A DNA stretch of 64,000 nt. Origin: Albidovulum sediminicola (lineage in GTDB: Bacteria; Pseudomonadota; Alphaproteobacteria; Rhodobacterales; Rhodobacteraceae). Below are positions 16,463 to 25,602 of the stretch, one piece after another (the first letter of the stretch is position 1; every line of letters starts with the position of its first letter). The stretch covers positions 1 to 64,000 of the forward strand of contig NZ_JAOWLA010000004.1 in the NCBI RefSeq assembly GCF_025751575.1. The letters are read 5' to 3'. The translations under genes were made by a program, and so were the position numbers. The notes under the pieces were generated by a model. It was not told where the DNA came from and ran no database searches. It was given only the letters and a program-made list of their open reading frames with translations.

Positions 16463-17131
16463 ATGAAAGCCGCCGTCATCACCTTCCCAGGATCGAATTG
16501 CGACAGGGACCTCGCCATGGCCTTCGAAAAGGCCGGGGCGGAGGTGCTGCGGGTCTGGCACAAGGACGCGGACCTGCCCAAGGGCATCGACATTGTCGGC
16601 ATCCCCGGCGGCTTTTCCTTCGGCGACTACCTGCGCTGCGGCGCGATTGCGGCGCAATCGCCGATCATGCGCGGCGTCGCGGACTTCGTCCACGCGGGCG
16701 GCTACGCGCTGGGGATCTGCAACGGCTTCCAGGTGCTGACCGAAACCGGGCTGCTGCCCGGCGCGCTGATGCGCAATGCGGGGCTCAAGTTCGTCTGCAA
16801 GCCCGTTGATCTGCGGGTGGAGACAGCCGACAGCGCCTTCACCTCGGGCTGGTCGAAGGGCGATACGGTGCGCGTGCCGATCGCGCATCATGACGGCAAT
16901 TACACGATCGATGCCGAAGGCTTGGCCCGGCTGCAGGGCGAGGACCGGATCGCCTTCACCTATGTCGAAAACCCCAACGGCGCGACCGCCGACATCGCGG
17001 GTGTGCTTTCGGACAACCGCCGGGTGCTCGGAATGATGCCGCATCCGGAACGCGCGGTCGAAGACGCCCTGGGCGGCACCGACGGATCGGCGCTCTTCCG
17101 CGCGCTGATGAGCGCGATGGCGCTTGCCTGA
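16463..17131 (+). CDS. purQ: FGAM synthase glutaminase subunit PurQ
   Basis: 222 residues. Class I glutamine amidotransferase: VITFPGSNCDRD start, the nucleophile elbow ALGICNGFQVL (Cys about 86), and the His-Glu of MMPHPERAVED near the C-terminus. It supplies ammonia for FGAM formation with PurS and PurL. A 115-bp gap carrying a dispersed repeat lies upstream, so it may have its own promoter. Confidence 0.97.
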   Translation: MKAAVITFPGSNCDRDLAMAFEKAGAEVLRVWHKDADLPKGIDIVGIPGGFSFGDYLRCGAIAAQSPIMRGVADFVHAGGYALGICNGFQVLTETGLLPGALMRNAGLKFVCKPVDLRVETADSAFTSGWSKGDTVRVPIAHHDGNYTIDAEGLARLQGEDRIAFTYVENPNGATADIAGVLSDNRRVLGMMPHPERAVEDALGGTDGSALFRALMSAMALA

Positions 17132-17177
17132 GGCCACCCGGCTTGAGGCGGATCGGGCCAGCGGCTAGATTCGCCTC

Positions 17178-18953
17178 ATGAGTGCACTCGAACGCGAGAA
17201 GACGCCGCGCGCCGCCGCGCGCAGGCAGGACGCGCGCGGCCGTTGGGCCCTTCGCGCTGTCGCGATCTCGGTGATCGCCATCGCGGCCGCGGTGATCTGG
17301 TACACCAACGCGTTCCTGACGCAAAGCTTCACCGAATCCACGCGCGGTCGGGCCGAGGTGCGCCTTGCGCTTTACACCGGCAACATCCTGACCGAATTGC
17401 AGCGGACGTCCGTTGTGCCGCTGCTTCTGGCGCGCGATCCGTCCTTGTCGGGCGCGCTTATCGCGGGCGAGTTCTCGATGACCTCGCAGAAACTGATCTC
17501 GGCCCAGGCCGAGATCGGGGCCGCCTCGATCCAGCTTCTGGACATCGACGGTCGCACGGTCGCCGCGACCGACCGCAACAAGATCGGGATCAACCTCGGC
17601 CAGACACCGCAGTTCGTCGATGCGCTGCGCGCGCGCGACACGATTTTCACCGTCGCCGCCCGTGAATCGAGCGGATATGACTTCACCTACTCCCGCTCGA
17701 TCCAGGTCGACGGCAAGGTCGTAGGCGTGATCCTGGTCTCGGCCGAACTGGCGAAGTTCGAGCGGGGCTGGGCGGGATTTGCCGATGCCGTCGCGGTTAC
17801 CGACAGTTCCGGCAACGTGATCCTTGCGACGGAGCCGCGCTGGCGCGGTCGTCCGCTGGACGAGGCACTGGCGCTGCGCCCCGCCGAAACCGCCATCGGG
17901 CGCGCGGTCCGGGCGACCTTTGACTGGGCGAATTCCCCGCCCGATGCCTATGTCCGGGGTGAGGCGGTGATGCGCAACGAGGCGCGGGTGCCCTTCCGCG
18001 GCTGGCGCATCGTCAGCTTCACGACCTTCGATTCGATCCGGGAGCGGGTGAACGCCGTCCTGTCACTTGAAATCATGGGCTTTGCTCTGCTTCTGGCGGC
18101 TGCCTTCTGGTTCATGTCGCGGCGCGCGCGGAATGAAACCGCGGTCGTCCGGCGGGAATCGGCGGAGCTGCGCCAGCTCAACGCCCGCCTCCAGCGCGAA
18201 ATCGCCGAGCGCGAAAAGGTGCAGAAGGACCTTGCCGTGGCCGAACAGACGCTGGCGCAGTCCTCCAAGCTCGCCGCCCTGGGAGAGATGTCGGCGGCCG
18301 TCAGCCATGAACTCAACCAGCCGCTTGCGGCGATGAAGACCTACTTGGCAGGTGCCCGGCTACTGCTGCAACGCCGACGGGCGGAGGAGGCGCTGTCCTC
18401 GTTCCAGCGCATCGACGACCTGATCGAGCGGATGGGCGCGATCACGCGCCAGCTGAAAAGCTACGCGCGCAAGGGCGGCGAGGCGTTCGAGCCCATCGAC
18501 GTTCGCGCCAGCGTGTCCTCGGCGCTCTCGATGATGGAGCCGACGCTGCGCTCCGGCAGGGTGCGGATCTCCCACGCGCTACCGCGCGCGCCGGTCATGG
18601 TGATGGCCGACCGCATCCGGCTGGAGCAGGTGCTGATCAACCTCCTGCGCAATGCCGTGGACGCGACCAAGGACGTGGCGGAGCCGCAGGTGGAGCTTTT
18701 GTTGACCGCAGGCGAGACGGCGACGCTGTCGGTGCGCGACAACGGGCATGGGATCACGGATTTGGACAATCTGTTCGAACCGTTCTACACCACCAAGAAG
18801 CCCGGCGACGGGGTCGGGCTCGGACTTGCCATTTCCTCCGGCATCGTCAACGACCTCGGGGGGCGGCTGACGGCGCGCAATGCGCCGGGCGGGGGGGCTG
18901 TATTCGAAGTTCAACTCCCCATATTGCAAGACAAGACCCGCGCGGCGGAATGA
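17178..18953 (+). CDS. DctB-like sensor histidine kinase
   Basis: 591 residues. TM helix at about 25-48, periplasmic PDC/dCache-type sensor to about 295 (ILTELQRTSVVPLLLARDP, GASIQLLDIDGRTVAAT), second TM about 297-315, coiled coil, then HisKA with His377 in AAVSHELNQPLAAMKTY and HATPase with NLLRNAVDA, DNGHGITD and GVGLGLAIS. The architecture is that of DctB, the C4-dicarboxylate sensor. The substrate here is not certain and no dctA or dctPQM gene is nearby. It forms an operon with the regulator 7 bp downstream. Confidence 0.88.
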   Translation: MSALEREKTPRAAARRQDARGRWALRAVAISVIAIAAAVIWYTNAFLTQSFTESTRGRAEVRLALYTGNILTELQRTSVVPLLLARDPSLSGALIAGEFSMTSQKLISAQAEIGAASIQLLDIDGRTVAATDRNKIGINLGQTPQFVDALRARDTIFTVAARESSGYDFTYSRSIQVDGKVVGVILVSAELAKFERGWAGFADAVAVTDSSGNVILATEPRWRGRPLDEALALRPAETAIGRAVRATFDWANSPPDAYVRGEAVMRNEARVPFRGWRIVSFTTFDSIRERVNAVLSLEIMGFALLLAAAFWFMSRRARNETAVVRRESAELRQLNARLQREIAEREKVQKDLAVAEQTLAQSSKLAALGEMSAAVSHELNQPLAAMKTYLAGARLLLQRRRAEEALSSFQRIDDLIERMGAITRQLKSYARKGGEAFEPIDVRASVSSALSMMEPTLRSGRVRISHALPRAPVMVMADRIRLEQVLINLLRNAVDATKDVAEPQVELLLTAGETATLSVRDNGHGITDLDNLFEPFYTTKKPGDGVGLGLAISSGIVNDLGGRLTARNAPGGGAVFEVQLPILQDKTRAAE

Positions 18954-18960
18954 GGTGACC

Positions 18961-20292
18961 ATGGCTCGCATGATGAAGATCGCGATCGTCGATGACGAAC
19001 AGGACATGCGCCAGTCGATCAGCCAGTGGCTGGCGCTGTCGGGGTTCGACACCGAAACCTATCCCTCTGCCGAAGAGGCGTTGAAGGCGATCGGGCCGGA
19101 CTGGCCGGGCGTGGTGGTCTCGGACATCAAGATGCCGGGGATGGATGGCATGGCCTTCCTCAAGCGGCTGATGAGCGTCGACAGCGGGCTTCCGGTGATC
19201 ATGATCACGGGCCATGGGGACGTGCCCATGGCTGTCGAGGCGATGCGGATCGGCGCTTACGACTTCCTGGAGAAACCCTTCAACCCGGACAGGATGACCG
19301 AGCTTGCCAAGCGCGCGACCCAGACGCGGCGCATGACGCTTGATAACCGGGCGCTGCGGCGTGAGCTTGCGGACGGCTCGACGCTGATGAAGAAACTCAT
19401 CGGCAATTCCCCCGCGATGGAGCGCCTGCGCGAGGATATCCTCGATCTGGGGCAAGCGGACGGGCATGTGCTGATCGATGGCGAAACCGGCACCGGCAAG
19501 ACGCTGGTCGCGCATGCGCTTCACGCCGTGGGGCCGCGCGCGGGCAAGAAGTTCGTCGTGGTCAGCTGCGCCGCCTTTGCCGAGGACATGCTGGGCAAGC
19601 GGCTTTTCGGCCCGATGGACGAGGGCGGGCAGATCCCGCTGGTCGAGGAGGCGCGCGGCGGCACGCTGGTGCTTGAGGACGTGGAGGCGCTGAGCCACGC
19701 GCTGCAATCGCGGCTGCTGACCTTCATCAACGACCAGGGCATCCCGGCCGAGACGCGGATCATCGCCATCTGCAACGATCATGAGCAGGGCCGAACGGTC
19801 GAGGATGCTTTGCGACCGGATCTTTACTACCGCCTGGCCGCGCTGAAGATCATGCTGCCGCCGCTGCGCTCGCGCGGCGAGGACATCCTGGTCCTGTTCA
19901 CCCGCCTGTCCGAGCAGTTCGCCGAGGAATACGGCTGCGAGGCCCCGCAAGTGACCGCGCAGGAGGCAGCCCAGCTTCTTCAGGCGCCCTGGCCCGGCAA
20001 CGTGCGCCAGCTGATCAACGTGGCCGAACGCGCTGTCCTGCAGAACCGCCGTGGCACGGGATCGATCGCCTCGCTCCTCATGTCCGAGAATGAGGACGCG
20101 GGCCAGACGATGACGACAGAGGGCAAGCCGCTGAAGGAATATGTCGAAAGCTTCGAGAAGATGCTGATCGACAATACCATGCGCCGCCATCGCGGATCGA
20201 TCACCGCCGTGATGGAGGAGCTTTGCCTTCCGCGCCGGACGCTGAACGAAAAGATGGCCAAGTACGGGCTGCAGCGTCAGGATTACCTCTGA
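18961..20292 (+). CDS. DctD/NtrC-like response regulator lacking the GAFTGA loop
   Basis: 443 residues: receiver domain (phospho-acceptor Asp55 in SDIKMPGMDG), AAA+ domain (Walker A GETGTGKT 174-181; arginine motif RPDLYYRLAAL), Fis-type HTH at the end (GSITAVMEELCLPRRTLNEK). Between LFG (215-217) and GGTL (233-236) only 15 residues remain where DctD-type proteins have about 23, and the GAFTGA sigma-54 contact is absent. Walker B reads LVLED rather than LFLDE. It therefore probably does not activate sigma-54 RNA polymerase and may act on sigma-70, as reported for NtrC of Rhodobacter. Partner of the upstream kinase. Confidence 0.88.
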   Translation: MARMMKIAIVDDEQDMRQSISQWLALSGFDTETYPSAEEALKAIGPDWPGVVVSDIKMPGMDGMAFLKRLMSVDSGLPVIMITGHGDVPMAVEAMRIGAYDFLEKPFNPDRMTELAKRATQTRRMTLDNRALRRELADGSTLMKKLIGNSPAMERLREDILDLGQADGHVLIDGETGTGKTLVAHALHAVGPRAGKKFVVVSCAAFAEDMLGKRLFGPMDEGGQIPLVEEARGGTLVLEDVEALSHALQSRLLTFINDQGIPAETRIIAICNDHEQGRTVEDALRPDLYYRLAALKIMLPPLRSRGEDILVLFTRLSEQFAEEYGCEAPQVTAQEAAQLLQAPWPGNVRQLINVAERAVLQNRRGTGSIASLLMSENEDAGQTMTTEGKPLKEYVESFEKMLIDNTMRRHRGSITAVMEELCLPRRTLNEKMAKYGLQRQDYL

Positions 20293-20314
20293 TCCGCCTG
20301 GCGCGGGGCGAAGG

Positions 20315-20361
20315 CCGGGGGCGCTGCCCCCGGACCCCCGGAGTATTTGGGCCAGAATGAA
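20315..20361 (+). repeat. Dispersed GC-rich hairpin repeat, copy C (best copy)
   Basis: Hairpin CCGGGGGC GCTGCCCCCGG, then ACCCCCGGAGTATTTGGGCC and AGAATGAA. The AGTATTTGGGCCAGAATGAA tail is identical to copy D over 20 bases. It follows the DctD-like gene by 22 bp. Confidence 0.75.
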
Positions 20362-20748
20362 TGGCGCGCCGATAGGCGCATTTTGGCCATTGTGTTTGCG
20401 CCTCCAACCCCGCTAATGTTGGCCTCAGGCGGTTCGACGCGTCATTGGCGTGCGCCGGCTTGAAGAATTCTCTGCCCGGTTCCCTTCGGAATCCCGGCAG
20501 GTGACATTGGCCGAAAGGCCGATCAAACACCCCGCTGGCCGACAAGGCGCGGGGATCACAACGGGTGCCTCTCGGGGCAGTCAGGACAGAAACGCGATGC
20601 TACGCGACGCAAGAAGAGACGAGATGGCAGGCGCAAGATCGCCCGCCCGCGCCGTTCTTTCGCCGTCCCGCAACGCCACAGCACAACATGCCCCCAGCCG
20701 TTCCCGCCCGCCAGGACGGGCGCGGCCAGGTGCATGCGGAACCCATTC
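20362..20748 (+). other. RNase E 5' leader region with candidate promoter
   Basis: About 390 bp without a gene. A possible sigma-70 promoter is TTGTGT (20390-20395), 18-bp spacer, TAATGT (20414-20419), which would give a leader of more than 300 nt. Long rne leaders that RNase E itself cleaves are known in enterobacteria; whether this one works that way is inference. Confidence 0.4.
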
Positions 20749-23529
20749 ATGGCCAAGAAAATGCTCATCGATGCCACCCACGCGGAAGAGACCCGCGTTG
20801 TGGTGGTCGACGGAAACAAGGTCGAGGAATTCGACTTTGAGACAGTCAACAAACGCCAGCTAGCCGGCAATATCTACCTCGCCAAGGTGACGCGCGTCGA
20901 GCCGTCGCTTCAGGCGGCCTTCGTGGATTACGGCGGAAACCGGCATGGTTTCCTCGCCTTCTCGGAAATCCATCCGGACTATTACCAGATCCCTGTCGCG
21001 GACCGTAAGGCGCTGCTGGCCGAGGAAAAGGCCTATGCCGAGGCCATGGATGCCGAGGAGAACACCCGTTCGCGCCGCCGCCGTCCCGATCGCCGCGCAG
21101 AAGAGGTCCGTTCGGCCGATCCGGTGGCGACCAGCGAGGAAATCCCCGGCATGTCGATCGTCGACCTGTCGGAAGATGAGGCGCCGGTCGAGGTCGTCGA
21201 GACCGGGGAGGGCGAGGCGCCCGCCGAAGTGACGGAAGCGCCCGCGCGGACGGAGGATGCGACCGAGGATCAGGACGGCGAGGCGTCCGACGGCGCCGCC
21301 GGCGATGAACCTTATGTTGCCGCCGACCACGCCGCCGATGCCGACCCGGAGATCGAATCGGTCGCCGAAGAGGACGTCGCGGAGGAGATCCGCCAGCCGC
21401 GCAAGCCGCGGCCGCGCAAGTACAAGATCCAGGAGGTCGTCAAGGTCCGGCAGATCATGCTGGTCCAGGTGGTCAAGGAAGAGCGCGGCAACAAGGGCGC
21501 GGCGCTGACGACCTACCTCAGCCTCGCGGGCCGCTACTGCGTGCTGATGCCGAACACCGCGCGTGGCGGCGGCATTTCGCGCAAGATCACCAATGCCGCC
21601 GACCGCAAGAAGCTGAAAGAGATCGCGACCGAGATCGACGTGCCGGAGGGCATGGGCCTGATCATCCGCACGGCGGGCAGCCAGCGGACCAAGACCGAGA
21701 TCAAGCGCGACTACGAATACCTGATGCGGCTCTGGGAGCAGATCCGCGACCTGACGCTGAAATCGGTCGCGCCTGCGCCCATCTACGAAGAAGGCGATCT
21801 GATCAAGCGCTCGATCCGCGACCTCTACAACAAGGACATCGACGAGGTCCTGGTCGAGGGCGACAAGGGCTACCGCGCGGCCAAGGACTTCATGAAGATG
21901 ATCATGCCGTCCCACGCCAAGAACGTGAAGCATTACACCGAGGCGCTGCCGCTTTTCGCGCGCTACCAGGTGGAAAGCTACCTGGCGGGGATGTTCAACC
22001 CGGTCGTGCAGCTGAAATCGGGCGGCTACATCGTCATCGGCGTGACCGAGGCGCTGGTCGCCATCGACGTGAACTCCGGCCGGGCGACCAAGGAAGGCTC
22101 GATCGAGGAGACCGCGCTCAAGACCAACCTTGAGGCTGCCGACGAGGTCGCGCGCCAGCTGCGCCTGCGCGACCTGGCGGGGCTGATCGTCATCGACTTC
22201 ATCGACATGGAGGAGCGTAAGAACAACGCCGCCGTCGAGAAGCGCCTGAAGGAACGGCTGAAAACCGACCGCGCCCGCATCCAGGTGGGGCGGATCTCCG
22301 GCTTCGGCCTTCTGGAGATGAGCCGTCAGCGCCTGCGTCCGGGCATGCTCGAATCGACGACGCAGCCCTGCGCGCATTGCCACGGGACGGGCATCATCCG
22401 TTCGGACGACAGCTTGGCGCTGCAGATCCTGCGCCAGCTTGAGGAAGAGGGGACGCGCAAGCGTTCGCGCGAGGTTCTGCTGAAGGCGCCGATCGCGGTG
22501 GTCAACTTCCTGATGAACCAGAAGCGCGAACACATCGCCCAGATCGAGGCGCGCTATGGGCTTTCGGTGCGGGTGGAGGCCGATCCGACGCTGGTCAGCC
22601 CCGATTACGCGATCGAGAAGTTCAAGACCGCGACCCGCTTCGTGCCCGAGGTGCAGACGCCTGTGGTGTCGGTCGATGCCACGCTGATGCCCGAGATCGA
22701 GGAAGAGGAAGAAGAGGACCTCGAGGTCGAAGTGGACGAGGCGGAGGAGGAGGCCGCACCGGCGCCTGCCGCGCAGGCCGACGGCGAGCCCGGTCGCAAG
22801 AAAAAGCGTCGTCGTCGGCGGCGTCGCAAGGGCGGCAACGGCGATGCGCGTGCAGCTGACGGCGCTGAGGCCGCGGGCGAAGGCGCGGATGACGAGACCG
22901 CTGAGGACGAGGGCGAGGCCGCCAACGGTGCCGAGGCCGTGAGCGCCGCCGAGGCTGCACCTGAGGCCGCCGAGGCGCCCGTCGCCCCGGAGAAACCGAA
23001 ATCGCGCCGTAGCCGGTCGAGGAAATCTGCCAAGGCGGAGGAGGTGGCACCCGCGTCCGATGAGGCGGCGGCATCCGAGGCGCCGGCAGCGCCCGAAGCT
23101 GAAGTGCCCGCCGAAGCGACCGAAGAGGCTCCGGCAAAGCCGAAGCGGACCCGCAAGCCTAAGGCCGCGCCCAAGTCCGAGGGCGCCGAAGAGGCCAAGC
23201 CCGCCCGCACGCGCAAACCGCGCGCGAAAGCCAAGCCTGCCGAAGAGGCAGCCGAGTCGGCGGCCACCCCCGCCGCAGCAGAGCAAACGGCGGCGCCGGA
23301 GCCCGAGGCACAGCCCGCGCCTGTTGCCGAGACTGAGCCTGAGCCCCAGCCCGAGGTTGCCGCGCAGCCCGAGCCCATGGCGCAGCCCGAGCCCGAGCCG
23401 GTCGCACAACCGGCGCTGGAACCGGCTTCGGCCGAGGCCGGATTGCAGCCCGACCCGGAAGAGGACGCGTCCTCCGCATCCGACCCGGACAAGCCCCGGC
23501 GGCGGGGCTGGTGGTCGCTCGGCCGCTGA
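20749..23529 (+). CDS. rne: Ribonuclease E (Rne/Rng family)
   Basis: 926 residues from ATG 20749 (MAKKMLIDATHAEETRV); five codons can be added upstream. RNase E is the endonuclease that starts mRNA decay and processes rRNA and tRNA. The S1 domain is split by an acidic insertion (about residues 105-220: EEVVETGEGEAPAEV-like stretches), as in many alphaproteobacteria. The catalytic core follows (AIDVNSGRATKEG, VIDFIDMEERKNN), with the zinc-link CAHCHGTG at about 543-550. The C-terminal third is low-complexity Ala/Glu/Pro/Lys with an arginine-rich KKKRRRRRRRK segment, the disordered scaffold that binds RNA and degradosome partners. Confidence 0.95.
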   Translation: MAKKMLIDATHAEETRVVVVDGNKVEEFDFETVNKRQLAGNIYLAKVTRVEPSLQAAFVDYGGNRHGFLAFSEIHPDYYQIPVADRKALLAEEKAYAEAMDAEENTRSRRRRPDRRAEEVRSADPVATSEEIPGMSIVDLSEDEAPVEVVETGEGEAPAEVTEAPARTEDATEDQDGEASDGAAGDEPYVAADHAADADPEIESVAEEDVAEEIRQPRKPRPRKYKIQEVVKVRQIMLVQVVKEERGNKGAALTTYLSLAGRYCVLMPNTARGGGISRKITNAADRKKLKEIATEIDVPEGMGLIIRTAGSQRTKTEIKRDYEYLMRLWEQIRDLTLKSVAPAPIYEEGDLIKRSIRDLYNKDIDEVLVEGDKGYRAAKDFMKMIMPSHAKNVKHYTEALPLFARYQVESYLAGMFNPVVQLKSGGYIVIGVTEALVAIDVNSGRATKEGSIEETALKTNLEAADEVARQLRLRDLAGLIVIDFIDMEERKNNAAVEKRLKERLKTDRARIQVGRISGFGLLEMSRQRLRPGMLESTTQPCAHCHGTGIIRSDDSLALQILRQLEEEGTRKRSREVLLKAPIAVVNFLMNQKREHIAQIEARYGLSVRVEADPTLVSPDYAIEKFKTATRFVPEVQTPVVSVDATLMPEIEEEEEEDLEVEVDEAEEEAAPAPAAQADGEPGRKKKRRRRRRRKGGNGDARAADGAEAAGEGADDETAEDEGEAANGAEAVSAAEAAPEAAEAPVAPEKPKSRRSRSRKSAKAEEVAPASDEAAASEAPAAPEAEVPAEATEEAPAKPKRTRKPKAAPKSEGAEEAKPARTRKPRAKAKPAEEAAESAATPAAAEQTAAPEPEAQPAPVAETEPEPQPEVAAQPEPMAQPEPEPVAQPALEPASAEAGLQPDPEEDASSASDPDKPRRRGWWSLGR

Positions 23530-23539
23530 TGAACGCAGG

Positions 23540-23570
23540 AACGCCGGGCCATGTCGCCCGGCGTTTCGTT
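23540..23570 (+). terminator. Rho-independent terminator of rne
   Basis: AACGCCGGGC / GCCCGGCGTT stem with a 6-nt loop, followed by TCGTTT, 10 nt after the rne stop. Confidence 0.8.
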
Positions 23571-23647
23571 TATGGGGCACGCGCATGTGACAATTGCGCG
23601 GCCTTCGGCCTCGTGACCTTGTCCGCGGCCTGCGCTATGGAAGGACC

Positions 23648-24400
23648 ATGTTCGATCCAAGTATCCTGACCGGCGGGTTTCCCCTGGCCGCCCTCGTCGC
23701 CCTGATCGCAGGCGTCTTTTCCTTCGTCAGCCCCTGCGTGCTGCCGATCGTGCCGTCCTACCTTGCTTACATGGCAGGGGTCGGCATGGGTGACATGGCG
23801 GGCGAGGTGCGGGCGCGGCGCGCGGCGCTTCTGGCGGCGGTGTTCTTTGTGCTGGGGTTGTCGACGGTCTTCCTCCTGCTCGGGATTGCCGCCTCCGCGC
23901 TCGGGCGCTTCCTGCTGCAGAACCAGGACTGGTTCGCCACCGCCTCCGGCATCGTCATCATGGTCTTCGGCGCGCATTTCATCGGTGTCTACCGCATCCC
24001 CTTCCTTGACCGGGAGGCGCGCATCGACGCGGGCGACCGCGGCGGCAGCGCCTTTGGCGCCTACGTCCTGGGGCTCGCCTTCGCGTTCGGCTGGACGCCC
24101 TGCATCGGGCCGCAACTGGGCATGATCCTGACTCTCGCGGCCGAGGATGCGAGCCTGCCGCGCGGGGCCGCGCTTCTGGCGGTCTACGCGCTGGGGCTGG
24201 GGATCCCCTTCCTTCTGGTCGCGGCCTTCTTCCCGCGCCTCAAGGGCGCGATGGGCTTTCTCAAGCGGAACCTGGAGCAGATCGAGAAGATCATGGGGCT
24301 TCTCCTCTGGACTATCGGCCTCCTGATGGCGACGGGCAGTTTCAGCGCGTTTTCCTACTGGCTGCTGGAAACCTTCCCCGCGCTCGGCGTGGTGGGGTAG
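23648..24400 (+). CDS. ccdA: CcdA-type cytochrome c biogenesis protein
   Basis: 250 residues with six hydrophobic helices. The two redox-active cysteines are in FSFVSPCVLPIVPSY (Cys30) and GWTPCIGP (about 160), as in CcdA/DsbD transmembrane domains. It carries reducing equivalents from thioredoxin across the inner membrane for apocytochrome c maturation and periplasmic disulfide reduction. It is monocistronic between the rne terminator and the rplU promoter. Confidence 0.92.
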   Translation: MFDPSILTGGFPLAALVALIAGVFSFVSPCVLPIVPSYLAYMAGVGMGDMAGEVRARRAALLAAVFFVLGLSTVFLLLGIAASALGRFLLQNQDWFATASGIVIMVFGAHFIGVYRIPFLDREARIDAGDRGGSAFGAYVLGLAFAFGWTPCIGPQLGMILTLAAEDASLPRGAALLAVYALGLGIPFLLVAAFFPRLKGAMGFLKRNLEQIEKIMGLLLWTIGLLMATGSFSAFSYWLLETFPALGVVG

Positions 24401-24418
24401 GGCGCGCGTCCCCGGCGC

Positions 24419-24447
24419 TTGACATTCCAGGCGTGATTGCCGATAAG
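24419..24447 (+). promoter_or_regulatory. Sigma-70 promoter and leader of rplU-rpmA
   Basis: TTGACA (24419-24424), 17-bp spacer, GATAAG (24442-24447). The expected transcript starts near 24454 and has a leader of about 140 nt that is rich in hairpins (for example CCCGCATCCCGACGGG). It shares the initial AAGCCCGCATCC with the rplM promoter. A ribosomal-protein leader structure for L21 is possible but not demonstrable by eye. Confidence 0.75.
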
Positions 24448-24593
24448 CCCGCATCCCGACGGGCCTCAGGCCCGGCCGGGATTCTCTGTTGCAATGACGT
24501 CCCCAGGAGGGGGCGCGCTGTCCGAGGCGGCCGAAGGGCCGGAAACACCCGAAGCGGGGGCCACAGGGCGCGGAAACGAAGAAGGAAAGACCC

Positions 24594-25034
24594 ATGTTCG
24601 CGGTCCTCAAGACCGGTGGCAAACAGTACAAGGTCCAGGCGGGCGACGTCCTGCGCGTGGAACTTCTGGCCGCCAACGCCGGTGACAAGATTCAGTTCAA
24701 CGAAGTGCTCATGATCGGTGGCGATGCCCCGGTTCTGGGCAGCCCCCTCGTCGCGGGCGCGGCCGTTCAGGCCGAGGTCATCGACCAGATCAAGGCCGAC
24801 AAGGTCATCACCTTCTGGAAGCGCCGCCGCAAGCACTCCTCGCAGCGCACCCGTGGCCACCGCCAGAAGCTGACGCTCGTGCGCGTGACGGATATCCTCG
24901 CCTCGGGCGCGGAAAAGTCGGGCGTTACGGCAGCGACCGGCACCCACGCCGCCCGCGTCGCGGCGCACAATGCCGAAGCCAAGCCCGCCGAAGCCCCCAA
25001 GGCAAAGCGCGCCTCGAAAAAAGCCGAAGCGTAA
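24594..25034 (+). CDS. rplU: 50S ribosomal protein L21 with C-terminal extension
   Basis: 146 residues. MFAVLKTGGKQYKVQAGD start and FWKRRRKHSSQRTRGHRQKLTLVRV are the L21 core (about 1-105). The extra 40 residues are an Ala/Lys-rich tail (HAARVAAHNAEAKPAEAPK), common in alphaproteobacterial L21. L21 binds 23S rRNA on the large subunit. First gene of the L21-L27 operon. Confidence 0.97.
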   Translation: MFAVLKTGGKQYKVQAGDVLRVELLAANAGDKIQFNEVLMIGGDAPVLGSPLVAGAAVQAEVIDQIKADKVITFWKRRRKHSSQRTRGHRQKLTLVRVTDILASGAEKSGVTAATGTHAARVAAHNAEAKPAEAPKAKRASKKAEA

Positions 25035-25047
25035 GGAGTAACACCCC

Positions 25048-25317
25048 ATGGCACATAAAAAAGCAGGCGGTTCCTCCCGCAACGGCCGCGACTCCGCGGG
25101 CCGTCGTCTCGGCGTGAAACTGTTCGGCGGCCAGTCGGCCCAGCCGGGCGCCATCATCGTGCGTCAGCGCGGCACCACCTGGTGGCCGGGCGAAGGCGTC
25201 GGCATGGGCCGTGACCACACGATCTATGCGACCGTCGATGGCCGCGTGACCTTCAAGCAAGGTCTCAAGGGCCGCACGTTTATTTCGGTCCTCCCTGTGG
25301 CGGAGGCCGCCGAGTAA
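25048..25317 (+). CDS. rpmA: 50S ribosomal protein L27
   Basis: 89 residues. [21 protein letters not shown]-terminus and [20 protein letters not shown] are the L27 signature; its N-terminal tail reaches the peptidyl-transferase centre. Thirteen bases after rplU with a strong Shine-Dalgarno. Confidence 0.98.
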   Translation: MAHKKAGGSSRNGRDSAGRRLGVKLFGGQSAQPGAIIVRQRGTTWWPGEGVGMGRDHTIYATVDGRVTFKQGLKGRTFISVLPVAEAAE

Positions 25318-25346
25318 GCCGAACCGTTACAATCGGATTGTAAAGG

Positions 25347-25380
25347 GGGATCGGCCGAAAGGCCGGTCCCTTTCCTTTTG
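25347..25380 (+). terminator. Rho-independent terminator of rplU-rpmA
   Basis: GGGATCGGCC GAAA GGCCGGTCCC stem with a GNRA-like loop followed by TTTCCTTTTG. A second small hairpin TTACAAT/ATTGTAA (25327-25343) precedes it. Confidence 0.85.
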
Positions 25381-25602
25381 CCCGGCGCCGCGACGTGGTT
25401 CACGGGTCAAGGGGGCGGGCCGGACGATTTGCGCCGCGATTCAGACACGGCAGGGGATTGGTTCCGCCATTCATAGGCCCCATTTGGAAAATAGGGTCGG
25501 GTCAGAGCGGCCGAGCGACGGCGCCGGGGGCATAGTATTTCAAGCCCTCCATGCTTTTCGGATCGGCTTCGCCTGCTGCCCCGGCAACGGAGGAGGGAGA
25601 GC
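25381..25602. other. Intergenic region before the GNAT gene
   Basis: 220 bp. No gene, tRNA or clear promoter recognised; it contains an AT-richer patch (TTTGGAAAATAGGGTC, near 25483-25498) that may hold the promoter of the downstream gene. Confidence 0.3.

Noticed and set aside
18961-20292. Frameshift as the reason for the missing GAFTGA loop
   Set aside because: The frame is continuous, both flanks stay in the same frame and alignment resumes cleanly at GGTL, so this is an in-frame loss and not a sequencing error.
20860-23586. A 908-codon open frame antisense to rne
   Set aside because: It mirrors the GC-rich codon bias of rne on the other strand, is rich in Arg/Leu/Gly and matches no family. 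RNase E is certain on the plus strand.
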